Shown here piece by piece: positions 35,766 through 44,741 of a stretch of 64,000 bases of DNA. The position numbers and the translations under genes are program-made. The notes under the pieces are model-generated. The model did not search any database. It saw only the letters and a program-made list of their open reading frames with translations, and had not been told where the DNA came from. The stretch comes from Ardenticatenaceae bacterium (lineage in GTDB: Bacteria > Chloroflexota > Anaerolineae > Promineifilales > Promineifilaceae). How positions within the stretch are numbered: the first letter of the stretch is position 1; the number at the start of each line of letters is the position of its first letter. The DNA lies in the NCBI GenBank assembly GCA_020634565.1, contig JACKBN010000003.1, positions 186,001 through 250,000 on the forward strand, given 5' to 3'.

Positions 35766-35849
35766 TATTTCTCCTTTGAGGATGGGACACGGATAAACAC
35801 AGATTTACACTGATTTTTCTCTGCGCCTCCGCGTTTCTGCGTTAAATTC

Positions 35850-36161
35850 TCATGGTTTGGGTTGGTGGTGGGGTAGGTGGCTAATTTGTTTGCGGGTGAG
35901 TGATAGTTGGACGGTACGGCCGTACACGCCCACAATCTTGTCTAGCGGCACCAGCCGGTAATCTGGCAGTTGGCAGCAGAGCACGAGATGGGTGGGTTGT
36001 TGGGTACGGCCGTTTACCAACACCGCCGCCAGTTCACCCACCAGTTCACCTTCGCTGCTTTGAATGGACATGCCCCGGCAAACGGCCGTTTCCGCCACCG
36101 CCCCGCACGTCAAACAAACCTGTGCTTCGATCGTCAGCTTTTCCACCATCTCAGCCACCAT
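35850..36161 (-). CDS. Small PRC-barrel-like protein
   Basis: A 103-residue protein with an N-terminal VCLTCG pair of cysteines and a beta-rich segment (GELVGELAAVLVNG ... THLVLCCQLPDYRLVPLDKIVGV, about residues 35-85) that resembles a PRC-barrel. Such domains bind RNA or proteins. It lies between the membrane protein at 34554 and the Crp/Fnr gene and may be co-transcribed with one of them. Low confidence in function. Confidence 0.55.
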   Translation of the reverse strand: MVAEMVEKLTIEAQVCLTCGAVAETAVCRGMSIQSSEGELVGELAAVLVNGRTQQPTHLVLCCQLPDYRLVPLDKIVGVYGRTVQLSLTRKQISHLPHHQPKP

Positions 36162-36179
36162 GCCTCACCTTGGTTTTTT

Positions 36180-36432
36180 CACCGCAGAGGGCACGGAGAG
36201 CGCAGAGGTAAAGTTAAGACAATAAAAAACTCTGCATGCTCCGCGCTCTCCGCGGTTTATCATTTACAGTTGGCAGGATAAGGGAAGACGCGAAAAGATG
36301 CGCCGACTTTTGTCGGGTTTAGTTGGAATTGGCAAAAAATGGAGGTTTTGGCCTGGGATTAGACACGGATAAACGCGGATTTACACAGATTGAATCAAAA
36401 AATCAGTGAAAATCCGTGTTTATCCGTGTCCC
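36180..36432. repeat. Two inverted repeats between the PRC-barrel and Crp/Fnr genes
   Basis: Part one (36180-36260) pairs CCGCAGAGGGCACGGAGAGC with GCTCTCCGCGG-type sequence. Part two pairs GACACGGATAAACGCGGAT (36362-36380) with its complement (36412-36430), 18 of 19 matches. Both words recur elsewhere in spacers (10570, 33495, 38391, 57885). Confidence 0.8.
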
Positions 36433-36444
36433 ATTCTTTGAAGA

Positions 36445-37128
36445 TCAAGTTGCGATGTCCGCCAGAGCCGCGGCATCAAGGATGCGGATTTGGTGGCGTT
36501 CTACCTGGATGAGCCCGTCTTGCTCCAGCTGGCGCAGGGCACGCTGCACCACATCTGGCACCGTGCCCAGCCGCGCCGCCAGTTCCGATTGCGTGTACCA
36601 GCGGGGCCGCGACAGCACGCCGTCCACCGCACCATCGCTAATCAAGCGGGCCAGTCGCCCGGTAACGGGCCGCAGCGATAAATCGGCTACCAGATTGACC
36701 AGATGCAGCACCCGCTCCGCCATTTTGGCGATGGCGTGCTGGGCAAAATCGGGGTTTTGGCGCAGGGCGTGGTTGAGCGATTGGCGAGGCAGCATCCAGG
36801 TTACGGCCGTTTCCAAAGCAATGGCCGTGGCTGGATTGGTCAGGTTGGCAAAGACGACAACCTCGTTAAACGTGTCCCCTGGCTCCATAAAGCGCAGTAC
36901 CTGCTCCCGCCCTGTGGGGCTGCTTTTAACCACTTTGACCCAGCCAGATTGTAAGAAGTAGAGGCCTGTGGCCTGCTCCCCTTCCAAAAAGATGATTTCG
37001 CCGGGGTCGTAGGTGCGGTGAACGGCCGTTTGCACCAGTTCGCTTAGCGTGTTTTCAGGTACGCCTGCAAAAAATGTCAGCGTTTCTAACTGGCGGGCCA
37101 GCGCTTGTGGGTTATGTGGGGTAGACAT
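36445..37128 (-). CDS. Crp/Fnr-family transcription regulator
   Basis: A 227-residue regulator with an N-terminal cyclic-nucleotide-binding-like beta roll (about 15-125; DPGEIIFLEGE and EQVLRFMEPGDTF), a dimer helix and a winged HTH (about 155-215; TQSELAARLGTVPDVVQRAL). It lacks the cysteine cluster of Fnr and the full cAMP pocket signature, so the signal may be NO (Dnr-like) or another ligand. The longer ATG at 37161 is less likely, because a -10 box (TATAAT) lies between it and the ATG at 37128, placing transcription start at or next to that ATG, i.e. a leaderless mRNA. Confidence 0.82.
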   Translation of the reverse strand: MSTPHNPQALARQLETLTFFAGVPENTLSELVQTAVHRTYDPGEIIFLEGEQATGLYFLQSGWVKVVKSSPTGREQVLRFMEPGDTFNEVVVFANLTNPATAIALETAVTWMLPRQSLNHALRQNPDFAQHAIAKMAERVLHLVNLVADLSLRPVTGRLARLISDGAVDGVLSRPRWYTQSELAARLGTVPDVVQRALRQLEQDGLIQVERHQIRILDAAALADIAT

Positions 37129-37134
37129 GGCGCG

Positions 37135-37162
37135 ATTATAGGGGAAAGCTGGCGGCTGCAAA
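37135..37162 (-). promoter_or_regulatory. Promoter of the Crp/Fnr gene, giving a leaderless mRNA
   Basis: On the minus strand TTTGCA (37157-37162), a 16-base spacer and TATAAT (37135-37140) end six bases before the ATG at 37128. Confidence 0.7.
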
Positions 37163-37315
37163 GCGTTTTACATTCATCTGGGGCTTACAAATTTTACGAA
37201 TTTACAAAATCTTCTTCACAATTTCTGAACAAGTTGCCGGTAATCTTGGATTATCAGTGCTTAAGCCACTGTTTTTTGACAAAGGAACGTTTTAGGATTA
37301 CTCGGAGGTAAACAG

Positions 37316-38209
37316 ATGAACAAGAACAAATTTATTAAGTTAGGCGGTATCTTGATCGTGTTTTTGGCCTTGGCAGCTTTGGTAGGCAGTTCGCTCACCT
37401 TTGCCCAGGATGAAGACCCGGATGCTGACGACACGGTCACCGTCCCCGAAGATGGGTCGGCAACGGAAGAGGCCACGCCAGGATTCGGCCGTTTTGGTGA
37501 CCGGGGACCGCGTGGGCATCACGGCGGCCTGATTGACCGGGATGAAGCCCGTGCCCTGCTGGCTGAGGAACTTGGCGTGACCGTTGAGGACCTGGAAGCT
37601 GCTCACGATGCTGTGATGGAAGCGGTTCAGGCTGAAGACGGCCGTCCCGCTCGTGATGAAGTAAAGGCCCTGTTGGCTGAACAGCTCGGTGTGACCGTAG
37701 ACGAACTCGACGCCGCCCAAGAAGCTGTGCAAGAAGCGATGCTGGCGCAACTGGTTGAAGACGGTGTCATCACCCAGGAAGAGCTGGACCAAATGCTGGA
37801 GATGAAGGCCTTGCGTGAACTGGGCCGTGAAATCTTTAGCCGCGACGATGCGCAAGCTGTGATTGCTGAAACATTGGGTTTGACAGTGGAAGATCTAGCT
37901 GCGGCCCATGATGAAGGCACGCGCTTGTCTGATCTGGCTGACGAGCAAGGTGTGGATATGGAAACGGTGATAACGGCCGTATCCGACGCCCGCACTGCCG
38001 CGATTGAAACGGCCGTTGCCGACGGCACCATCACCCAAGACCAGGCTGACATTCTGCTGAGCCATGATGGCCCCGGCTTTGGTGGCCGCGGACATGGCGG
38101 ACACGGTGGTCATGGCGGGCATGGTGGCCCACGCGGCGGTGGCTTTGGCCCCGGCAGCACGGATGACACCGGCAACACCACCAGCTCAAGTTCTGATCTG
38201 GACGCTTAA
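37316..38209 (+). CDS. Secreted repeat protein with Gly/His-rich tail
   Basis: A 297-residue exported protein. The signal peptide (hydrophobic core about residues 9-27) ends at TFAQ. A Pro/Asp/Thr linker follows. Three related repeats (about residues 78-105, 115-140 and 175-200) read A-LLAEELGVTVEDLEAAH-type, each with DGxITQ-like turns. The tail (about 250-285) is a run of HGGHGG units, likely metal-binding or flexible. Similar repeat proteins occur in many Chloroflexota and actinobacteria without known function. A GGAGG ribosome binding site precedes the start. Confidence 0.75.
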   Translation: MNKNKFIKLGGILIVFLALAALVGSSLTFAQDEDPDADDTVTVPEDGSATEEATPGFGRFGDRGPRGHHGGLIDRDEARALLAEELGVTVEDLEAAHDAVMEAVQAEDGRPARDEVKALLAEQLGVTVDELDAAQEAVQEAMLAQLVEDGVITQEELDQMLEMKALRELGREIFSRDDAQAVIAETLGLTVEDLAAAHDEGTRLSDLADEQGVDMETVITAVSDARTAAIETAVADGTITQDQADILLSHDGPGFGGRGHGGHGGHGGHGGPRGGGFGPGSTDDTGNTTSSSSDLDA

Positions 38210-38223
38210 TTATTGAAGATGTA

Positions 38224-38275
38224 ATTTGTAATTAGTAATTGGGTAATTACCAAGGACCAATTACTAATTACAAAT
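38224..38275. repeat. Word-built inverted repeat (GTAATTAG class)
   Basis: Perfect 19-base arms ATTTGTAATTAGTAATTGG (38224-38242) and its complement (38257-38275) with a 14-base loop. The words recur at 58651-58709. Confidence 0.9.
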
Positions 38276-38290
38276 AACCATTTTGCCTCG

Positions 38291-38331
38291 CGTGTCATCC
38301 TGCACACTCCCCGCAGGATGACACGCTTTTT
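38291..38331 (+). terminator. Strong rho-independent terminator
   Basis: A perfect 13-pair stem (CGTGTCATCCTGC with its complement), a 9-base loop and CTTTTT. It ends the secreted repeat-protein gene. Confidence 0.9.
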
Positions 38332-38390
38332 GCCTTGGGGTATAGTGGTGGCAAATTTTAAAAATGACTGCTGTTTTCATCGTTAATTGG

Positions 38391-38459
38391 ACACAGATAA
38401 ACGCTGATTTTCACAGATTGGTATGAAAAAATCAGTGTAAATCTGTGTTAATCAGTGTG
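38391..38459. repeat. Inverted repeat of the ACACAGATAAAC class
   Basis: ACACAGATAAACGCTGATTTTCACAGATT on the left faces AATCAGTGTAAATCTGTGTTAATCAGTGT-type sequence on the right. It is related to elements at 33495 and 36362 and lies just before trhO. Confidence 0.7.
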
Positions 38460-38501
38460 CGATTTTGAAAACCATTAAGCAGCCAAGTTTGAGGTTAGAA
38501 A

Positions 38502-39395
38502 ATGTCTTCAATTGTGATTGCTGCATTTTATAAATTTGTAGATTTGCCAGACTATCAGGAACGGCAACGGCCGTTGCGCGATTTTTGCGTGTCGCAAGAG
38601 GTGAAAGGCTCGATTTTGTTGGCCGCCGAAGGCATCAACGGCACGATTGCCGGCAGCCGTCAGGGCATTGACGCCGTGCTGGCCTACTTGCGCCAGGACG
38701 CCGTCTTTGCCAGCCTCACGCACAAGGAATCCCAGGCCGACTTCATGCCTTTTGGCCGAATGAAAGTGCGGCTGAAGCAGGAAATTGTCAACCTCGGTAG
38801 ACCGGACATTACCCCCAACAAGCGCGTGGGCCAATACATTCCCGCTGATGAGTGGAACGCCCTCATTAGCCGCCCGGATGTAATTTTGGTAGATACACGC
38901 AACGATTTTGAAGTGGAAATTGGCACCTTCAAAGGCGCCATTAACCCCAAGGTCGATGCCTTTAATCAGTTCCCCGAATTTGTGGAGCAAAATCTTGATC
39001 CGAATCGCCACAAAAAAGTAGCCATGTTTTGCACTGGCGGTATTCGCTGCGAAAAAGCAACCGCCTACATGTTAGAACAAGGCTTTGAAGAGGTTTACCA
39101 TCTCAAAGATGGCATCCTGAAATATTTGGAGCAGGTGTCGCCAGACGAAAGTCTGTGGGAAGGCAACTGTTTTGTCTTCGACGATCGCGTCACGGTGGAT
39201 CATCATTTACAGCCTGCGCCGATAGAGTTGTGCCCGATGTGCAAGTCAGTCATTGAACCGCAGCACCGCACCTCGCCCAAATATGAATTTGGCGTTTCTT
39301 GCCCCAGCTGTGCCGATGATCTGACGTTTGAACAAATTGACCGTGCCCGCGAAAAGCAGCGGCAGCTAGAACTCGCCGTTGAACGAGAAGAATAA
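38502..39395 (+). CDS. trhO: tRNA uridine(34) hydroxylase, rhodanese family
   Basis: A 297-residue TrhO/YceA-family protein: an N-terminal acylphosphatase-like domain (about 1-95), a rhodanese domain (about 115-215) with the active C177 in MFCTGGIRCEK, and a C-terminal zinc-binding part with CPMC and CPSC pairs. It hydroxylates U34 of certain tRNAs to ho5U. It is followed 18 bases later by the response regulator and kinase genes, so the three may be co-transcribed. Confidence 0.92.
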   Translation: MSSIVIAAFYKFVDLPDYQERQRPLRDFCVSQEVKGSILLAAEGINGTIAGSRQGIDAVLAYLRQDAVFASLTHKESQADFMPFGRMKVRLKQEIVNLGRPDITPNKRVGQYIPADEWNALISRPDVILVDTRNDFEVEIGTFKGAINPKVDAFNQFPEFVEQNLDPNRHKKVAMFCTGGIRCEKATAYMLEQGFEEVYHLKDGILKYLEQVSPDESLWEGNCFVFDDRVTVDHHLQPAPIELCPMCKSVIEPQHRTSPKYEFGVSCPSCADDLTFEQIDRAREKQRQLELAVEREE

Positions 39396-39412
39396 ATTGC
39401 AGAGAAAGTCTT

Positions 39413-40096
39413 ATGAGCAAAACAATTTTGGTGGTAGATGACGAAGTCCGGCTGGTGAATCTGGTGAAGGCGTACCTGGAACAGGGTGGTTTTCGGGTGG
39501 TGACGGCCAAAAACGGCCGTGAAGCCCTCTTCGTTGCCCGCCAGGAAAAACCAGACCTGATCATCCTCGATATTATGATGCCCGAGATGGATGGCCACGA
39601 ATTTATGCGCGTCCATCGTCAGGAACGGCCCACGCCTATCATCCTACTTACCGCTAAAGTGGAGGAAGATGACAAAATCATTGGCCTGGAGCTGGGCGCA
39701 GATGATTACATCACCAAGCCATTTAGCCCGCGTGAGCTGATGGCCCGCGTGCGTGCCGTGCTGCGGCGCGGCAACCAGCCGGTAGACAGCAGCGCTCGCC
39801 TGCGCGTCGGTGGCCTGTCGCTCGATTTGGAGCGGTTTTTGGTGGAAATAGATGGCGAACGGATCGATCTGACGCGTTCCGAATTTGATTTGCTGGCCAT
39901 TTTGATGGGCGCTCCGGGCCGAGCCTTTTCCCGACTGGATTTGCTGGACCGGCTGCAAGGCACCTCTTTTGAAGGGTCGGAGCGCACGATTGACGTGCAT
40001 ATCAAAAATTTGCGGGCCAAAATTGAGCCAGATTCGCGCAAGCCGCGCTACGTCGAAACCGTTTATGGCGTTGGTTATCGCTTTGCCCCGGAGTAG
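39413..40096 (+). CDS. OmpR-family response regulator
   Basis: A 227-residue regulator: receiver domain (about 1-120) with phospho-accepting D53 in LIILDIMMPEMDG, the Lys switch in ITKPFSPREL near residue 104, and a winged-helix output domain (about 130-225) ending with IDVHIKNLRAKIEPD and YGVGYRF. It is controlled by the kinase encoded 8 bases downstream and should regulate transcription of envelope or stress genes. Start supported by GAGAAAG. Confidence 0.93.
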   Translation: MSKTILVVDDEVRLVNLVKAYLEQGGFRVVTAKNGREALFVARQEKPDLIILDIMMPEMDGHEFMRVHRQERPTPIILLTAKVEEDDKIIGLELGADDYITKPFSPRELMARVRAVLRRGNQPVDSSARLRVGGLSLDLERFLVEIDGERIDLTRSEFDLLAILMGAPGRAFSRLDLLDRLQGTSFEGSERTIDVHIKNLRAKIEPDSRKPRYVETVYGVGYRFAPE

Positions 40097-40103
40097 TTAA
40101 TCC

Positions 40104-41450
40104 ATGATGCGTTCGCTGGTTTTTAAGCTGAGTGTGGCCTTTTTGTTGGTAAGCCTGATTGGGATTGCTCTGGTGGCCTTTTTTGCCGGGCGCGTTTCTA
40201 CCAGCGAGTTCAATAATTTTGCCAATGCGCAGTCAGACAGCGTGCTGATGGATCAGCTGGTGAATTATTACGAAATCAACGGTAGCTGGGAAAATCTGGA
40301 TCGGGTTGGCATTGGCGGGGTGGGGCCAAATGTGGAGGAAGTACGGCCGTTTACCGTTGTTGATGCGCAGGGAGAGGTGGTGCTCGGCGGGTTGGGGCAG
40401 GAGATGGGCAACCGCGTGCCCCGTGGCTGGCTCAATCGAGGCGTGCGCATTGAAGTGGATGGTGATGAGGTTGGGCAAATCATTTTTAACGAGAATCGGG
40501 CGCGTGGGATGGTGCAAGCACCACGCAACGATTTTACTTCACGGGTCAATCGCGCCATCTTTTTGGCAGCATTGGGGGCAACGGCCGTTTCACTTGTCAT
40601 TGGCGTATTGTTGGCGCGCAGCCTCATCAAGCCGCTGCAAGAAATAACCCGGGCGACCCAGGCGGTGGCCCAAGGCGACCTGAAGCAGCAGGTGCCCGTT
40701 CGCTCCGACGATGAGTTGGGCAAATTGGCCACTTCTTTCAACCAGATGAGCGCCGATCTGGCCCAATCCCGCGATCTGCGCCGCCAGATGACAGCCGACA
40801 TCGCCCACGATTTGCGCACGCCGCTCAGCCTCATTTTGGGGCACGCCGAGGCGCTTAGCGACGGCGTGCTGCCGCCCACGCCGGAAACGTTTGATGTGAT
40901 TCACGATGAAGCGCGCCGCCTGAACCGGCTGGTGGAAGATTTACGTTTGCTTTCTCTGGCCGAAGCGGGAGAACTCTCTTTTGCCGTGCGCCCTGTGCAG
41001 CCGCAAAGTTTGCTGGAGCGCACGGTGGTGGCGCATACGCCCGCCGCGCAGCAAAAACAGGTGGAGCTGCTCCTTGATGCTCCTGCCGACCTGCCGGACG
41101 TGGAGGTTGATCCGGATCGTTTGGCGCAGGTGCTGGATAATCTGGTGTCTAATGCGCTGCGCTATACGCCGGAGAACGGCCGTATTCAACTCACTGCCCA
41201 GCAAACGCCCACTGGCATCCAACTGCGCGTGCAGGATAGTGGCCCCGGCATGGATGCTGCCGATCTGGCCCATGTGTTTGATCGCTTTTACCGGGGGGAC
41301 AAGTCGCGCCAGCGGCATGATGGCGGTTCTGGTTTGGGGTTAGCGATTGCTCGGTCGATTGTGGAGAGTCATAACGGCCGTATCTGGGCCGAAAGCACAC
41401 TGGGAGATGGTGCCACCTTCATCATTGAGCTGCCGCTGGTGAGCCTTTAG
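40104..41450 (+). CDS. Membrane sensor histidine kinase
   Basis: A 448-residue kinase: first membrane span about 7-29, an extracytoplasmic sensor loop (about 30-150), second span about 152-172, HAMP (about 175-225), HisKA with H235 in DIAHDLRTPL, and a HATPase with N-box (NLVSNALRY), DSGPGM and GSGLGLAIA motifs. It pairs with the adjacent OmpR-type regulator. The signal is unknown. Confidence 0.93.
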   Translation: MMRSLVFKLSVAFLLVSLIGIALVAFFAGRVSTSEFNNFANAQSDSVLMDQLVNYYEINGSWENLDRVGIGGVGPNVEEVRPFTVVDAQGEVVLGGLGQEMGNRVPRGWLNRGVRIEVDGDEVGQIIFNENRARGMVQAPRNDFTSRVNRAIFLAALGATAVSLVIGVLLARSLIKPLQEITRATQAVAQGDLKQQVPVRSDDELGKLATSFNQMSADLAQSRDLRRQMTADIAHDLRTPLSLILGHAEALSDGVLPPTPETFDVIHDEARRLNRLVEDLRLLSLAEAGELSFAVRPVQPQSLLERTVVAHTPAAQQKQVELLLDAPADLPDVEVDPDRLAQVLDNLVSNALRYTPENGRIQLTAQQTPTGIQLRVQDSGPGMDAADLAHVFDRFYRGDKSRQRHDGGSGLGLAIARSIVESHNGRIWAESTLGDGATFIIELPLVSL

Positions 41451-41559
41451 GTTCTTGTCAAAATCCACTTAGCAACCATAATTTAGAAGGGATACCCCTT
41501 TGGTTTTGTTAACATAATCCTGTGCGCGAGACGCATATGGAAATCCTTAAGGTGTTTAA

Positions 41560-42387
41560 ATGAGCCAGTCCGATCAAAAACTTCAGATTGCTGAGCAAAA
41601 AACAGTGCTATTTTATGATGACGAGATTACGGCCGTTCGTCTGGAAGATGGCCGTGTATTTATTCCGGTAAGGCCTATCTGCGAAGCGCTCGGCCTGGAC
41701 TGGTCGGCGCAGTATCGGCGCATTAATGGCGATTTGGTACTCGCTGATATGGCCATGTCCGTTGTTGTTACAGCAACGGACATCGAGAAGGGTAGCCGAC
41801 GGCCGTTTACCAGCGAAATGATTTGCTTACCGCTAGATTATTTGAATGGTTGGCTCTTTGGTGTGAATGCCAAACGAGTTAAGGATGAGATTCGGGATCG
41901 TTTGTTGCGCTACCAGAAGGAATGTTATCAGGTTTTGCACGAAGCATTCCAGGACGGCCGTTTGACCACAGAAACAGATGTTGATGTCGAGGCATTACTG
42001 GCGCAAGATTCGCCAGCAGCACAAGCTTACCAGATAGCGATGGCGGTGGTACGTATGGCCAGGCAGCAGCTCATTATGGAAGCACGATTGGAGACGGCCG
42101 TCTCCACCTTATCTGATCATGGCGAGCGTTTGGATCAGCTAGAAGCGGCCGTTGGTAGTGAACATGTCACAGAAGCGCAAGCAGCTCAAATTAGCCAGGC
42201 CGTCAAGGCCGTAGCGCTGGCCATTGGTAAGAAAACCAAGCGGAATGAATTTGGCGGCGTGTATGGAGAGCTTTACCGAAAATATGGCATTACCAGCTAC
42301 AAAATGTTACCGGCTAGAAAGTTTGAAGAGGCAATGAATTTCCTGACGGAGTGGCACCAAAACGTAGCAGGGGATGCGCCATTTTAG
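41560..42387 (+). CDS. P22-type phage antirepressor N-terminal domain protein
   Basis: A 275-residue protein. Residues about 10-125 match the P22_AR_N/Bro-N-like antirepressor domain (DGRVFIPVRPICEALGLDW and FTSEMICLPLDYLNGWL). A helical middle (about 150-215) leads to a C-terminal ORF6C-like domain (FGGVYGELYRKYGI ... KFEEAMNFL). In phages these proteins relieve lysogenic repression. No phage genes surround it, and it contains four ACGGCCGT copies, so it looks like a long-resident chromosomal gene rather than a recent prophage remnant. Confidence 0.8.
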   Translation: MSQSDQKLQIAEQKTVLFYDDEITAVRLEDGRVFIPVRPICEALGLDWSAQYRRINGDLVLADMAMSVVVTATDIEKGSRRPFTSEMICLPLDYLNGWLFGVNAKRVKDEIRDRLLRYQKECYQVLHEAFQDGRLTTETDVDVEALLAQDSPAAQAYQIAMAVVRMARQQLIMEARLETAVSTLSDHGERLDQLEAAVGSEHVTEAQAAQISQAVKAVALAIGKKTKRNEFGGVYGELYRKYGITSYKMLPARKFEEAMNFLTEWHQNVAGDAPF

Positions 42388-42432
42388 CTGGTCTCTGTCC
42401 GTATTACACGGACAGTTGACACGATTGCCGCT

Positions 42433-44697
42433 TTACTCTTGCACGGCGAGGTAGAGTGTTTGCTCGGTGGTGACGAAGACGCGGAGGGGCGTTTCGGCGA
42501 TGGCGAAGTCGCTGATCTGGCTAAACAGCTCTTCACCATTGGGACCGGTGGCGCGGTATTGAGCCAGCACCTGCCCGGTGGGGCGACTAATCTGCACAAT
42601 ACGGCCGCTTCCCGGATCGGCCACAAAAATCGACGCGTTTAAACCGCGCCCCACAATTTCCACAGCGGTTGGCGAGACAAATGGGGTCAGCAGCCCATTG
42701 GCCAGCACGTCCGACTCATCCCATTCCAGGCGGCTGGAGCGGGTGTCGTAGTAACGAATACGGCCGTCGCGATACAGCAAAATCAGCCCCCCATCCTGGC
42801 TATAAATATCAAAATCAATCACCTGGTTGAGGTCCGCATCATCAGCAAAAAAGAGGACGCGATCTTCCGCGTTGGCCAGAAAATCATCCCCGTTCGGGAA
42901 ATATTTCCAGATAACCTGCGCCCCGATGTCCAAAATGTAAAGACGCTCATCGAAGGTGGCGATAGCGATGGGAGCCTGCCATTCGCTGGCCAAATCCAGC
43001 GTGACGGCGTAGTTGCTGTCCAGATTGGGTTGGTAGGTGAGCAGCGCGCCATTGCTGTCTAGCATGGCCAGGCCATCACGAGAGACGGCGCTGCCTGCGG
43101 GTCGCCAAAACATGTCAATGACGCTGCCCACGGCACCCGTGCTCACCGCCTGACCGTTAAACAGCTTTACTTCGGGTTCCAGCGTCAGCGGGTTGAGATA
43201 CGTTTCGTCGGTTTCTTGTTCGTAAACCAGGCCGTTGCCCTTGTCCAATATGAAAATGCCACCGTTAAAGCCATCGCGCAGGACCACATGAGTCAGAGCG
43301 GTGCCTTCGCTGAATTCGTAATACGGCCGTGCACTCAGCCGGGTAATATCATCCAGTTCATCCAGCCGTTCGCGGGCGATGGCACGCAGTTGGGCTACCG
43401 TCTCGTCGCCAGGACGCAGTTCGGTTTCGGCCTCTACCGCCAGTGCCAGCGCCTGGTTGTAAAACTGCCGCGCCAGCGCGACATCTCCGCCAGCTTGATC
43501 CGCCTGGCTAATGAGCTGGCTCATCTCCGTGCGAATGTCGGCCATGCGCTGCACTTGCCCGCGCTCCAGGTAAACACCAGAGACGATGACGGCAATAATG
43601 ATGGGGATCAAAATAGCGATGATCATGGGCCAGGCCAGGCTGGTTGGCTCTTCTTCCTGAGTGATATCGGCCGTTCTGGGCGGGCGCAGGCGAGAAAGCA
43701 AATCGACCAGCCAGGCAGTGAACGTAGAAAGCCCCAAGGCTGCCTGTGATCCGGCGCGGCGGGCGGTTGTTTCGACCTGTTCCCGGTCAATGGCCGGCAG
43801 CGTGCGGATATTGTCTTTGGCGGGGGCGGGCTGGCCGGCACGAACCGGCTGGGGACGCCGTTCGCCCGCTGCGGTGGGCATGGGAACCGCATTCGGGTCG
43901 CGGCGCGGCTGCGGCGTGGGCGCCACAATCTGCCCTTCACGCGGCCGGGGCTGCACCACGTCTGGCAAGTCCAGCAGCGAATCATCGTTAAACTCAATCA
44001 TGAGCAGCCGGGCCGATTCATCGGCCACGATGTCGATGAGGGCATCCAAACCGGACTCGATGTCGGTGTCAACCAGGGCATCGCTGAAGCTGTCGGTGGG
44101 CAGATGGCTGATGCGCGGGTCGGCCAGCAGCAGCAGGTCGCCGGATTGCAGCCGGTGGTGATCGTAGCGAATGTCCAGGCCGCTGGTACGGCCCAGCGGC
44201 GTGATATGATCTAATGGTTTGGGTGGCAGCCGCTCGATGCCAAAATTGTGCCCCAGCAGCGCCAGCGTTTCGCCCGATTGCAGGCTGAACAATTCGTCCT
44301 GGCGCAGCACCACGCAGGTGATGCCGCCTTCGCGTACGGTTTCTTTGCTGGTGAGGTTGCGCTTGAGCAGGGTCTGGTTGGCCGCCATGATTGCTCCGCG
44401 TAGCGCGGCGGTTAGGCTACCGCTGGTGGCGTAAAATTTCTGGCTGATGAGGTCGAGCAGGTCTTGGGTGAGTACGGCCGTTTCTTCTGGATTCCCGCTC
44501 AAGGTAAGGTGTACAAACAGGAAGTCGTGGCTGCGGCTGCGGTGTGCTCTGTTGGGTGGGGGCTGCACAAGGATGCCGGGAACGGCCGTATTCGCATCAA
44601 CCGTTTGCATTACACCATCTACGATGTAAAGTTGGCCCGTTACTGCTTGTAATTCAGGCATGAATGTGGCATCCTCATTGGTAAAAAGTATCGACAT
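42433..44697 (-). CDS. Degenerate PP2C-like domain, membrane span and C-terminal beta-propeller
   Basis: This 754-residue protein has a PP2C-like N-domain (about 1-250). The usual metal-binding aspartates are replaced: the GDSR-type motif reads SGET and the late SDG motif reads LADPR, so phosphatase activity is doubtful. A Pro/Arg-rich linker (about 255-350), one membrane span (about 358-380), a helical stretch (about 385-450) and a beta-propeller (about 460-750) follow. Domain order suggests a surveillance or scaffold protein that reads phosphorylated clients on one side and binds proteins on the other. It is monocistronic. Confidence 0.7.
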   Translation of the reverse strand: MSILFTNEDATFMPELQAVTGQLYIVDGVMQTVDANTAVPGILVQPPPNRAHRSRSHDFLFVHLTLSGNPEETAVLTQDLLDLISQKFYATSGSLTAALRGAIMAANQTLLKRNLTSKETVREGGITCVVLRQDELFSLQSGETLALLGHNFGIERLPPKPLDHITPLGRTSGLDIRYDHHRLQSGDLLLLADPRISHLPTDSFSDALVDTDIESGLDALIDIVADESARLLMIEFNDDSLLDLPDVVQPRPREGQIVAPTPQPRRDPNAVPMPTAAGERRPQPVRAGQPAPAKDNIRTLPAIDREQVETTARRAGSQAALGLSTFTAWLVDLLSRLRPPRTADITQEEEPTSLAWPMIIAILIPIIIAVIVSGVYLERGQVQRMADIRTEMSQLISQADQAGGDVALARQFYNQALALAVEAETELRPGDETVAQLRAIARERLDELDDITRLSARPYYEFSEGTALTHVVLRDGFNGGIFILDKGNGLVYEQETDETYLNPLTLEPEVKLFNGQAVSTGAVGSVIDMFWRPAGSAVSRDGLAMLDSNGALLTYQPNLDSNYAVTLDLASEWQAPIAIATFDERLYILDIGAQVIWKYFPNGDDFLANAEDRVLFFADDADLNQVIDFDIYSQDGGLILLYRDGRIRYYDTRSSRLEWDESDVLANGLLTPFVSPTAVEIVGRGLNASIFVADPGSGRIVQISRPTGQVLAQYRATGPNGEELFSQISDFAIAETPLRVFVTTEQTLYLAVQE

Positions 44698-44741
44698 AAG
44701 GATAGCACGACTGTTCGCCTAAGGCCATTTTTAGAGACAAT

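Noticed and set aside
36445..37161. Fnr with an iron-sulfur cluster
   Set aside because: No N-terminal cysteine cluster is present.
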